Below are positions 1 to 6,560 of a stretch of 25,685 nt of DNA, piece by piece. This DNA is from Enterospora canceri (lineage: Eukaryota; Microsporidia; Enterocytozoonidae): contig LWDP01000023.1 of assembly GCA_002087915.1 (NCBI GenBank), forward strand, positions 1-25,685, in the 5' to 3' direction. The first letter of the stretch is position 1. The number at the start of each line of letters is the position of its first letter. The notes under the pieces are model-generated. The model was not told the DNA's origin, made no database searches, and saw only the letters and a list, made by a program, of their open reading frames with translations. Made by a program: the position numbers and the translations under genes.

Positions 1-201
1 GAGAGCTTTGTGAACCCAGTTACTGGCACCCACACTCAGAATATTGAGTCGACGTGGAATACGTGCAAGTACAACATCAAGATGCACAAAGGCATTCTTG
101 GTGTTAAACTGGATGAACTGTTGTGTGAGTTCATGTGGAAGCACAATACTGGGAAAAGAATGGGCTTGATAGCATTATTTGAGCTTCTTAGGATCCAATA
201 A
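1..201 (+). mobile_element. Merlin/ISXO2-like transposase, C-terminal end (partial)
   Basis: An open frame enters from the left edge in frame 1 and stops at TAA 199-201, giving 66 visible residues. It carries FVNPVTGTHTQNIES-W near the start and LDELLCEFMWKHN further on. Together these form the C-terminal signature of ISXO2-like (IS1595/Merlin) DDE transposases, and the Glu of the NIES motif is the expected last catalytic residue. The enzyme would cut and paste its own element. The catalytic Asp residues and the left terminal repeat lie outside the window, so it cannot be judged whether the copy is intact. No CCC start signal applies because the start is not visible. The family call is based on motif recognition only and is fairly secure. 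Confidence 0.82.
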
Positions 202-589
202 ATCACTCTAATTCATGTTTTTATTTTTACTAAGAAAACTCCATGGGGAAAAAAAGGGACTTGATCTAAAACTCCATGGGGAAAAAAAGGGACCTTAAAC
301 TGAAATGGGGAAAAAAAGGGACTTGATCCGATAATTGGTGCAAGACTGGATAAAAGATGCCATGAGACAGGTTGCTTAAGACTGATCAATATTAATCTAC
401 CAATGTTTGATGGATTTGACACTTTTAATAAGAAGCAGCAATATGATATTGGGAAAGAGCAACAAACAGGCCAGGAAGATAAATTAAATCAGCTATAACT
501 AACATTATTTAGCAAACAGGGTGAGTGTAATGATTCAGGAAAGAAGATGTGTTGGAAATAGAATAAATGTTTATGAAATTTTCAATGTT
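202..589. other. Gene-poor spacer after transposase, AT-rich
   Basis: This 388-bp stretch lies between the transposase stop and the stop codon of the first small secreted-protein gene. Its left part holds three direct repeats (235-328). The rest shows no RNA gene and no convincing coding region. An open plus frame at 304-498 (64 codons, ending TAA, internal ATG at 403) starts inside the repeat and resembles no family I recognise. Part of the stretch may be the non-coding end of the transposon. Confidence 0.5.
235..328. repeat. Three direct copies of ATGGGGAAAAAAAGGGAC
   Basis: The 18-base core ATGGGGAAAAAAAGGGAC occurs at 243-260, 276-293 and 305-322. Spacing is 33 and then 29 bases. The first two copies share the left flank AAAACTCC. 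The first and third share the right flank TTGATC. The repeats lie 41 bases after the transposase stop, so they may be the element's terminal repeat region or a short minisatellite. Only the copies themselves are directly seen. Confidence 0.85.
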
Positions 590-973
590 TTAGTGACATA
601 AATGAACATGTTGAATGAATTGGTCACGATTAGGCGTTAGTTTATTGGATGAGGGTAGTTGGTATTCTATTTCTAATATACTGGAACGCCAGGTACTGTA
701 CGCCAGGTAATAAATACAACCCTTTTGTATTTTGTCAATTGATAATGGATGTGAATATACCATATTACTATGAACATTCTTAAATGATATGAGTGATGTT
801 GTCGTATTGGACGATATAGGTGTTCTCATTAATTGTACATTTTGAAAGACTTGTTCGTCTTTTGACTTGATTATAAAGCAAACACTTGCTTTATTTTCAT
901 GATAATCTATTCCAATGCTATTTAATCGCAATAGTATCGTGTAACACAACAAAATACAGCAATAAAGTAACAT
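590..973 (-). CDS. Small putative secreted protein, paralogue A
   Basis: This 127-residue protein has a strongly hydrophobic N-terminus (about residues 1-16, MLLYCCILLCYTILL) that looks like a signal peptide or anchor. The body is beta-rich. Its FKNVHSNMVY and CIYYLAY segments align with FNSIWTNTMY and YYWIG of the neighbour at 1389-1727. CCC directly precedes the ATG on the minus strand (plus 974-976). It is the last of four tandem minus-strand genes of one family, and the longest, with an extra C-terminal tail of about 30 residues. The family is unknown to me. Secretion to the host or spore surface is inference from the leader and the tandem arrangement. Confidence 0.62.
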   Translation of the reverse strand: MLLYCCILLCYTILLRLNSIGIDYHENKASVCFIIKSKDEQVFQNVQLMRTPISSNTTTSLISFKNVHSNMVYSHPLSIDKIQKGCIYYLAYSTWRSSILEIEYQLPSSNKLTPNRDQFIQHVHLCH

Positions 974-1004
974 GGGTTGAGTTTATTATGTTCGAATAAA
1001 CCTG

Positions 1005-1367
1005 TTATTGATTTTCTAATTCAGTCCTCAGTTTAATTCTAAAGTAGTTGGAATATGCCACGTTTAGTTGTAACGCGTCCTTTGCTACAATCCAATAATA
1101 CCAGTTGTTTTTCATCTCTCCTACCTTGATAAATATGTAGGTGTTTCTGTTTGTTTCTAATGGATATACTGTCGTAATGAGTATTGGTAGCTCATCTAGA
1201 CCAGATGTACACCACACTTCACAAGTAACATGAGATGTTTCATGTTCAGATACCATTGCATCCTGTACTCTGAATTTGAATTCAACAAGCTGGGTGGCTT
1301 TATTAAATGATATCTTGCGAAGGATAATATTGTATGAGGCAATCAATCGGATAATAAATAAGAGCAT
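1005..1367 (-). CDS. Small putative secreted protein, paralogue B
   Basis: This 120-residue protein opens with a hydrophobic leader (MLLFIIRLIASYNIIL). The region around residues 30-100 has the family pattern: FKFRV after the leader, a TYIFIKV strand, then WYYWIVAKD. Two Cys residues sit close together (CEVWC), unlike paralogues A and C. On the minus strand the start is CCCTATTTATG, with CCC at plus 1373-1375. Gaps to the neighbouring family members are short (31 bp to A, 21 bp to C). Similarity to the neighbours was judged by eye and is low in identity but consistent in order and spacing. Function unknown. Confidence 0.62.
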   Translation of the reverse strand: MLLFIIRLIASYNIILRKISFNKATQLVEFKFRVQDAMVSEHETSHVTCEVWCTSGLDELPILITTVYPLETNRNTYIFIKVGEMKNNWYYWIVAKDALQLNVAYSNYFRIKLRTELENQ

Positions 1368-1388
1368 AAATAGGGTATTTAACTTATG

Positions 1389-1727
1389 TTACTCAAATTG
1401 GATGATACCTGATCTAGCTTCATTATTCATGCCAATCCAATAATAGTGATCTTTTATGAAATACATTTCAGGTACAATCTCTGTATACATTGTATTGGTC
1501 CAGATGCTGTTGAATGTTTCTAGTTTAAACGGAATTCCTTGAAGAGTTTTCTTATAAAACAATGAAACTGTTCCAATGCACTTGCTACGATTTAGGTCAT
1601 CGTAATCATTTATCATGAATCGCAGTTCCTTCGATGTATGTCCATCTGAACCTGGCGAATTACTGTTAAAGATGCCAAAAGATATGGTCAGTATGGCAGT
1701 CACACTATTCAATAGTAGCAATAGCAT
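1389..1727 (-). CDS. Small putative secreted protein, paralogue C
   Basis: This 112-residue protein has a hydrophobic start (MLLLLLNSVTAILTI) followed by an Asn/Ser-rich stretch. It shares ordered blocks with paralogue D: RFMIND against VFTIVD, FNSIWTNTMYTEIV against FNDIYTNCKYTVIV, and YYWI against NYWL. This makes C and D the most obviously related pair of the array. The start is CCCTAAATATG on the minus strand (CCC at plus 1733-1735). The sequence upstream of its start also resembles that upstream of D. No known family is recognised. The leader suggests export. Confidence 0.65.
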   Translation of the reverse strand: MLLLLLNSVTAILTISFGIFNSNSPGSDGHTSKELRFMINDYDDLNRSKCIGTVSLFYKKTLQGIPFKLETFNSIWTNTMYTEIVPEMYFIKDHYYWIGMNNEARSGIIQFE

Positions 1728-1965
1728 ATTTAGGGTAACAAAATCATGGATATCAAAAAGTCAGTAACGATTAAATAACTTATATTGGCGTGAAAATGTG
1801 AATACGCAATACAATATATGTTGCTGTATTTGAATTCAGGGAACAGTAACTATTACTGGTTTGGGTGTCGTAATTTGATCAAAACCTTATTTTGCGTTAG
1901 CATCTTATGAATCTTATATGTATGTCATTTAGCTTGTTGAAACAGGAATATCTAATAATAATTTA
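1728..1965. other. AT-rich spacer between secreted-protein genes C and D
   Basis: This 238-bp stretch has no gene I can support. Just upstream of gene C it carries TCAGTAA (1761-1767) and TGAAAATGTG (1791-1800). Both recur in the same order upstream of gene D, as TCAGTAA at 2338-2344 and TGAAAAGGTG at 2351-2360. It may hold a shared upstream element, or simply traces of a tandem duplication. Confidence 0.5.
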
Positions 1966-2295
1966 CTAATCAAATGCAGAGAGCCAATAATTGATTACAT
2001 TTTCAGGAAATTTGTATTTTGCCACAATTACAGTGTATTTACAGTTGGTATAAATGTCATTAAATTCTGTTATCATGGTTATTGGAGTGCTTGTTGAGGA
2101 ACAACACAACCAAACCTTGCTAAACAACCTAACATCTGTAGAATTCTCTTGATCAACGATCGTAAAAACCACCTTCTTGAATTCTTCCAATTCTCCATTC
2201 AAAGAAATAAAAGGTTGTATGGTTAATTCAGTTTCCAGGTGATCATTTGTGCTTCCAACCACTGTCAATACTCTTTCTAATAATCCAAGCAACAT
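1966..2295 (-). CDS. Small putative secreted protein, paralogue D
   Basis: This 109-residue protein is the first gene of the tandem array in the direction of transcription. Its leader (MLLGLLERVLTVVG) is shorter and less hydrophobic than in A-C, so secretion is less certain here. The body has VFTIVD, FNDIYTNCKYTVIV and NYWLSAFD, matching paralogue C block for block, and it ends right after the NYW motif. The start is CCCTTATTATG on the minus strand (CCC at plus 2301-2303). The conserved MLL start in all four genes supports the chosen starts. Function unknown. Confidence 0.63.
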   Translation of the reverse strand: MLLGLLERVLTVVGSTNDHLETELTIQPFISLNGELEEFKKVVFTIVDQENSTDVRLFSKVWLCCSSTSTPITMITEFNDIYTNCKYTVIVAKYKFPENVINYWLSAFD

Positions 2296-2539
2296 AATAA
2301 GGGTGTCAAAAACGATTTTTTATTATCAACTAAAAAATCAGTAAATGGTATGAAAAGGTGTTAAAAATATCTGTATATTTATCATCAATTGCGTATCTAT
2401 AGTATCAAACAAATATATCACACATAAAATTCTCATAGCCAGATCAATTGTATAAAATATTTCAAGGTATTATACTATTTTGATCAGTTCTTTATATTAC
2501 GCATAAACCATTTAAGAAAGAACAAACAAAGTATCCCTA
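2296..2539. promoter_or_regulatory. Divergent spacer, secreted array / P4-ATPase
   Basis: This 244-bp AT-rich spacer separates the accessory array (minus) from the housekeeping block (plus). It carries a CCC signal at each end: plus 2301-2303 read on the minus strand for paralogue D, and plus 2535-2537 (TATCCCTA) just before the ATPase ATG. It contains a TCAGTAA...TGAAAA-GTG pair like that upstream of gene C. No ORF or RNA gene was seen. It is the longest spacer beside a housekeeping gene in the window. Confidence 0.5.
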
Positions 2540-5500
2540 ATGGAAAACAAACAAATCACCATTTCAGACTACAGAAACAAAGAAGGCAACAGCAACAGAA
2601 TTGTATCAAGCAGATACACGTTCTACAACTTCATTCCAAAGAACATCATACATCAACTATCTAAAACCAGTACTCTCTTCTTTAGCATCACACTGGTTCT
2701 ATTATGCATTCCATCAATTTCCCCATTTGAGCCTTACTCATATGGCCTAGCATTCAGTGTCGTAATAGGAACATCAATGATCAAGGATGCCATAGAAGAC
2801 TACAAGAGACACCAAGAAGACAACGAGGCAAATTCAAAGGAAGTTCATAGGCTTAAAATTCCAAACAGATCAAGCTTAAATCCCATAGAAAATAATACAA
2901 GCATAAAAGCAGAAGAAGACGTAGTTTGTGTAGAAAAATGTGGAAAAGGAGACCTGTTGGTCGTGTATGAGAATGAATTGGTACCAGCAGACGTAGTGAT
3001 ATTGAAGTGCTATACTGAGAAACCAATAGGACACTGCTACGTGGAAACAAGCAACCTGGATGGAGAAACAAACATCAAAAAAAAGTACAGTCTGGGACTA
3101 TACGAGGAATGTGACAGTTGTAAAGCAAACAACAACTACTTGGAGGATGATTGTGTTACAAGAATGGGAAATGAAATCAAAACATTTGAATTAGAGGACA
3201 CAGGTGAGACATTCACAGAATATTTCTGTAAAATTGGAATAAAAAGTGAAAATGGGGAATGGAACCACCGCTATGCGAACATAAAGAACACGATTCTGCG
3301 TGGATCAGTTCTAAAGAACACGAAGTTTGCTCTGTGTTTGGTTACAGCAGTGGGTTATTCAACCAAAATGAGCAAAAGCGTCAAAAAGACGGCCAAGGGG
3401 AAGTCGACCTTCGAGAAGCGCACCGAGACGATCATCTACAGCATCTTCCTCATCTACTTCTTCATGTGGCTGACTACGATATTCTACGCAATATTCAATC
3501 AGACCATTTCGGCCTATCTCAGTGATCTGGACATCGTCAAGTCGTTCTTCACGAACTACATCCTGTACACGTATCTGATTCCCCTGAGTCTCTTTGTGAC
3601 CATTGAAATAGCCAGAATATTCCACGTCTATTTCATACAGTACGACAAAAAGATGGCTGTGATTCAGGATTCCAACGGATTCAGAAGCCCCACAGAAGCA
3701 TCTGATCACCAAAACGAAGACGAAAACAGTCGAATTCAAACAGCTCGTTGTAGAAATTCCAGCGTAATAGAAGATCTCGGATTAATTGATTACATTTTGA
3801 CTGATAAGACTGGGACACTAACAAATAATACAATGCACCTGAAAAAGTATTACATCAACAATGAACTCATAGACGTCGATGAGCACCTGAAATCAACCAA
3901 TTTGGATACGCTGTTCATTCTGGGAATGTTGTTGTGTACGCAAGTTGACATTCTTGGTGATTCCTACGAAGGAATTTCACAGGAAGAAATCAGCATTTTA
4001 AACGCCCTGAAACGACATGGAATAATTTTGAAGGAGAAGATTGAGAACAAAATGACAATCAAAGTAAAAGAGGAAGAATGCACCATAGAAATAGCAGAGA
4101 TGCTCGAATTCAGCAGTGCCAGACAAAGACAGAGCATTATTGTAAATATAGGCAAAGACGACCTGATCAAAATTGATCAGAATTTAAACGGTGGTCTAAA
4201 GTTACCAGAATCAACTGGTGATAAAATTGCACTACTTTTTTCAAAAGGAAGTGAACAGAAACTGCTTCGAAATCACGCGAACATTTACACGGGGCAGGAC
4301 AGAGATTTAGTAAAGAAACACATTGGTGAAAATGTGGTACAAAAGGAAGACAAGGACGAAACGATGATATCACTGCATCTACGGAACAAGGATCACTACA
4401 AAAGACACATTGAACAGTTGAACAGAAACACAGAATACAGGGCATTGGTGTATGGATTCAAATTATTGGGAAAGTTTGATGAGAAGAGACAGGCTGAGGA
4501 TGCAAAGGAGAAGATGTTTAGTGCAATGGAGTTTGGACTTGATATGATTGGTGCCACTCTGATTGAGGATACGCTACAAGAAGGAGTAGAAGATGCGATT
4601 GGTGATTTGAAGGAGAATGGAATCAAAATATGGATGATAACAGGAGACAAGAAGGAAACAGCGGTAACCTGTGCCCTAAAGAGCAGAATTGTGGAAGATG
4701 AATCGTATTTACCAATAGTAGGGCGGGAACTAGTTCAATTGCTAAAAGAGGAAATCAGGTTGATGAATTCAGCCCGAAATGACTCAACACACTACAACCT
4801 GTTTAAGTTTGGTGCTGTGATTGTCTACAGAGCCACTCCATCTCAAAAGGGGCAGATTGTCTCGTGCCTGAAGCAGCTCAATCACAGTTGTCTTGCAATT
4901 GGAGACGGAAACAACGACGTGGCAATGCTACGAGACGCAAATGTCGGTGTTGGAATTGTTGGAAAAGAAGGAAACCAGGCGGCATTGAACTCTGATTTCG
5001 CAATCTACAGATTCAAGGACTTGCGGAGATTGGTGATTTACTACGGTGATACAATATTGATCAGATTTGCAAAGCTAACACTCAACTCGTTCTACAAGAA
5101 CCTGTACTTCATTCTGCTGCAATATTTCTACAACTTCTACAATGTTGGCACTGGATTCCCAATTTACAATGACATCTTCCTGAACTACTTCAACACATTC
5201 TACACGAGTTTGATTCCAATCAGCGTGGTGCTCTTTGATAAGCGAAACATCGATTACACGACGTACAAAATGGCACGATGCTACTTCACAAGGGGAGTGA
5301 TCAATCTCAACTTGTTCTACGCATTTGGACAGGCTGTGATCTGCTTTGCCCTCTTCAGGCTGTTTCTTGCAAAGGGCCTAAGCAACAACCTGGGCCTAAT
5401 GGGCGGATACGGGGCTGAATCACAGTTGATCAGCCTGATTGTCTTTTTCACCGTGATAATCAGACAAATCAGACAGATCTCATTCTACAACCTGTTTAAC

Positions 5501-5770
5501 ACGGTTGCCATCCTCATCTCAGTCTGCTTTGCCGTTGGTGTCCAGTTTCTGGCCCAAAAGATGCCATTCATCACAAACTCGTTCTTTGGAATTGATTCGT
5601 TCAATAAGCTGCTTACAATCCCAGTTGGATACCTGATGTTCTTCAACCTGATCAGTGCCATGTACCTGATGGACGTGCTATTCGAGTACATTCAGCAAAC
5701 AATGATATTCAGGGAGTACACCGAAATCAAAGAGAGACAGGTTGAGGAGAAGCAGAGCAACAAAATGTGA
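2540..5770 (+). CDS. P4-type ATPase, phospholipid flippase
   Basis: This 1076-residue P4 P-type ATPase moves aminophospholipids from the outer or lumenal leaflet to the cytosolic leaflet using ATP, usually with a Cdc50 partner (not in this window). Motifs are in the right order: DGET actuator loop at 174-177, PLSL (P4 counterpart of the P-type PISL/PEGL) at 348, phosphorylation site DKTGTLT with Asp422, TGDK at 701-704 and GDGNND at 788-793. Two helices lie near residues 40-100, two near 295-360, and about six after residue 830. The C-terminal LNYFNTFYTSLIPI stretch is typical of the P4 class. The start ATG follows TATCCCTA. The gene ends 1 bp before the stop codon of the convergent membrane-protein gene. 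Residues 370-410 form a low-complexity insert. It was assigned by motifs and not placed within Drs2, Dnf or Neo1 subclasses. Confidence 0.97.
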   Translation: MENKQITISDYRNKEGNSNRIVSSRYTFYNFIPKNIIHQLSKTSTLFFSITLVLLCIPSISPFEPYSYGLAFSVVIGTSMIKDAIEDYKRHQEDNEANSKEVHRLKIPNRSSLNPIENNTSIKAEEDVVCVEKCGKGDLLVVYENELVPADVVILKCYTEKPIGHCYVETSNLDGETNIKKKYSLGLYEECDSCKANNNYLEDDCVTRMGNEIKTFELEDTGETFTEYFCKIGIKSENGEWNHRYANIKNTILRGSVLKNTKFALCLVTAVGYSTKMSKSVKKTAKGKSTFEKRTETIIYSIFLIYFFMWLTTIFYAIFNQTISAYLSDLDIVKSFFTNYILYTYLIPLSLFVTIEIARIFHVYFIQYDKKMAVIQDSNGFRSPTEASDHQNEDENSRIQTARCRNSSVIEDLGLIDYILTDKTGTLTNNTMHLKKYYINNELIDVDEHLKSTNLDTLFILGMLLCTQVDILGDSYEGISQEEISILNALKRHGIILKEKIENKMTIKVKEEECTIEIAEMLEFSSARQRQSIIVNIGKDDLIKIDQNLNGGLKLPESTGDKIALLFSKGSEQKLLRNHANIYTGQDRDLVKKHIGENVVQKEDKDETMISLHLRNKDHYKRHIEQLNRNTEYRALVYGFKLLGKFDEKRQAEDAKEKMFSAMEFGLDMIGATLIEDTLQEGVEDAIGDLKENGIKIWMITGDKKETAVTCALKSRIVEDESYLPIVGRELVQLLKEEIRLMNSARNDSTHYNLFKFGAVIVYRATPSQKGQIVSCLKQLNHSCLAIGDGNNDVAMLRDANVGVGIVGKEGNQAALNSDFAIYRFKDLRRLVIYYGDTILIRFAKLTLNSFYKNLYFILLQYFYNFYNVGTGFPIYNDIFLNYFNTFYTSLIPISVVLFDKRNIDYTTYKMARCYFTRGVINLNLFYAFGQAVICFALFRLFLAKGLSNNLGLMGGYGAESQLISLIVFFTVIIRQIRQISFYNLFNTVAILISVCFAVGVQFLAQKMPFITNSFFGIDSFNKLLTIPVGYLMFFNLISAMYLMDVLFEYIQQTMIFREYTEIKERQVEEKQSNKM

Positions 5771-5771
5771 T

Positions 5772-6308
5772 TTAGACGAGTTCTGTTGCCCGTGGCTCAA
5801 ACTCCTTGTGTACTTTTATCAGGCGAATCAGAAGCAGCAAATAGGCCACTGCTCCAAATGCAAAATTGACCAAATCTTCTGAGGCAACTGGGCTCATCAC
5901 ATTCAGAAATGATATTATCACGCCTACTGTCAGAAATGAGCAAAAGAAGATCGTGTCTCCCCTTGTGAGGCCAATTGACGTGATTGCGGTTGTGAGGGTG
6001 TATCTGAGATAGACTTCAGTCATGTTGAATGGAACTCTACCAAAAGAATGCAGTTTCATTGTGTACAGAATCACCAGAAATACAAAATTGTACAGGTTGA
6101 TTGCGGTGAAAACAGCCTTGGTCTGTTTTGGTGCTCCTGTTTTCTTGATGCTTCGAAGAAGCAGCAGGAGCAGAACGGCAACCAGGAGCAGCATGTTGTT
6201 GCAGAGGGTGGTGCTACTGGCATTCAGCACTATCAGTGGCAGCACCAGTGTGTTTGTAACCGATATGAAAATTACGATGTCCAATTTCGATAGCGGATTT
6301 TTCACCAT
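5772..6308 (-). CDS. Multispanning membrane protein, unknown
   Basis: This 178-residue protein has about five or six hydrophobic segments (near residues 10-30, 38-52, 65-83, 100-120, 122-140 and 145-163) and a charged C-terminus (KVHKEFEPRATELV). TATCCC lies directly before the ATG on the minus strand (CCC at plus 6309-6311), which fixes the start. It converges on the P4-ATPase with one base between the two stop codons. It diverges from the 58-residue gene at 6344 across 35 bp. I do not recognise the family. It resembles small ER or Golgi membrane proteins only in general form. Confidence 0.8.
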   Translation of the reverse strand: MVKNPLSKLDIVIFISVTNTLVLPLIVLNASSTTLCNNMLLLVAVLLLLLLRSIKKTGAPKQTKAVFTAINLYNFVFLVILYTMKLHSFGRVPFNMTEVYLRYTLTTAITSIGLTRGDTIFFCSFLTVGVIISFLNVMSPVASEDLVNFAFGAVAYLLLLIRLIKVHKEFEPRATELV

Positions 6309-6343
6309 GGGATACCAGACAAAGTCAGTGATAAAATGCCCCT
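6309..6343. promoter_or_regulatory. 35-bp divergent promoter spacer
   Basis: The two start codons at 6308 (minus) and 6344 (plus) are separated by 35 bp. Each has its own CCC run, at plus 6309-6311 (read as CCC on the minus strand) and plus 6339-6342. Any promoter must be here or inside the flanking genes. Confidence 0.55.
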
Positions 6344-6520
6344 ATGGCCCCAATTGACAGCAACTTCTTCGTCGAATTGGAGTACGAATCAGCAGAGACA
6401 GAGGAGAATGAGATCGAGAACGTGTTCCAGGACGTCCATTACGCAACGAGCAAGGAGAGCGTGGACTACGTGGAGAGGCTGAAGCAGGAACGAGCTGAAG
6501 TCGAAAAGATGCTTAAATGA
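6344..6520 (+). CDS. 58-residue acidic, probably helical protein
   Basis: A short frame of 58 codons runs from ATG 6344, directly after CCCCT, to TGA 6518-6520. The product begins MAPIDSNFFVELEYES and is rich in Glu. Its second half (KESVDYVERLKQERAEVEKM) has coiled-coil-like heptad spacing. The start signal, the tight fit between neighbours (35 bp upstream, 40 bp to the USP start) and coding-like codon choice argue that it is a real gene. I do not recognise the family. It could be a small subunit of a larger complex. Confidence 0.62.
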   Translation: MAPIDSNFFVELEYESAETEENEIENVFQDVHYATSKESVDYVERLKQERAEVEKMLK

Positions 6521-6560
6521 TGTTTAGTATTTGTTTGTTGTATTTTATGCAAACTACCCC

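Noticed and set aside
304..498. Open plus frame of 64 codons after the transposase
   Set aside because: It begins inside the direct repeat, lacks the CCC start signal and resembles no family I know. It is more likely non-coding or a remnant.
202..2539. CRISPR array or prokaryotic defence system
   Set aside because: There are only three short repeats without uniform spacers, and the whole window is eukaryotic in gene content.
3359..3739. Minus frame of 126 codons within the P4-ATPase
   Set aside because: It is a shadow of a gene with strong motifs. It has no start signal and a biased composition.
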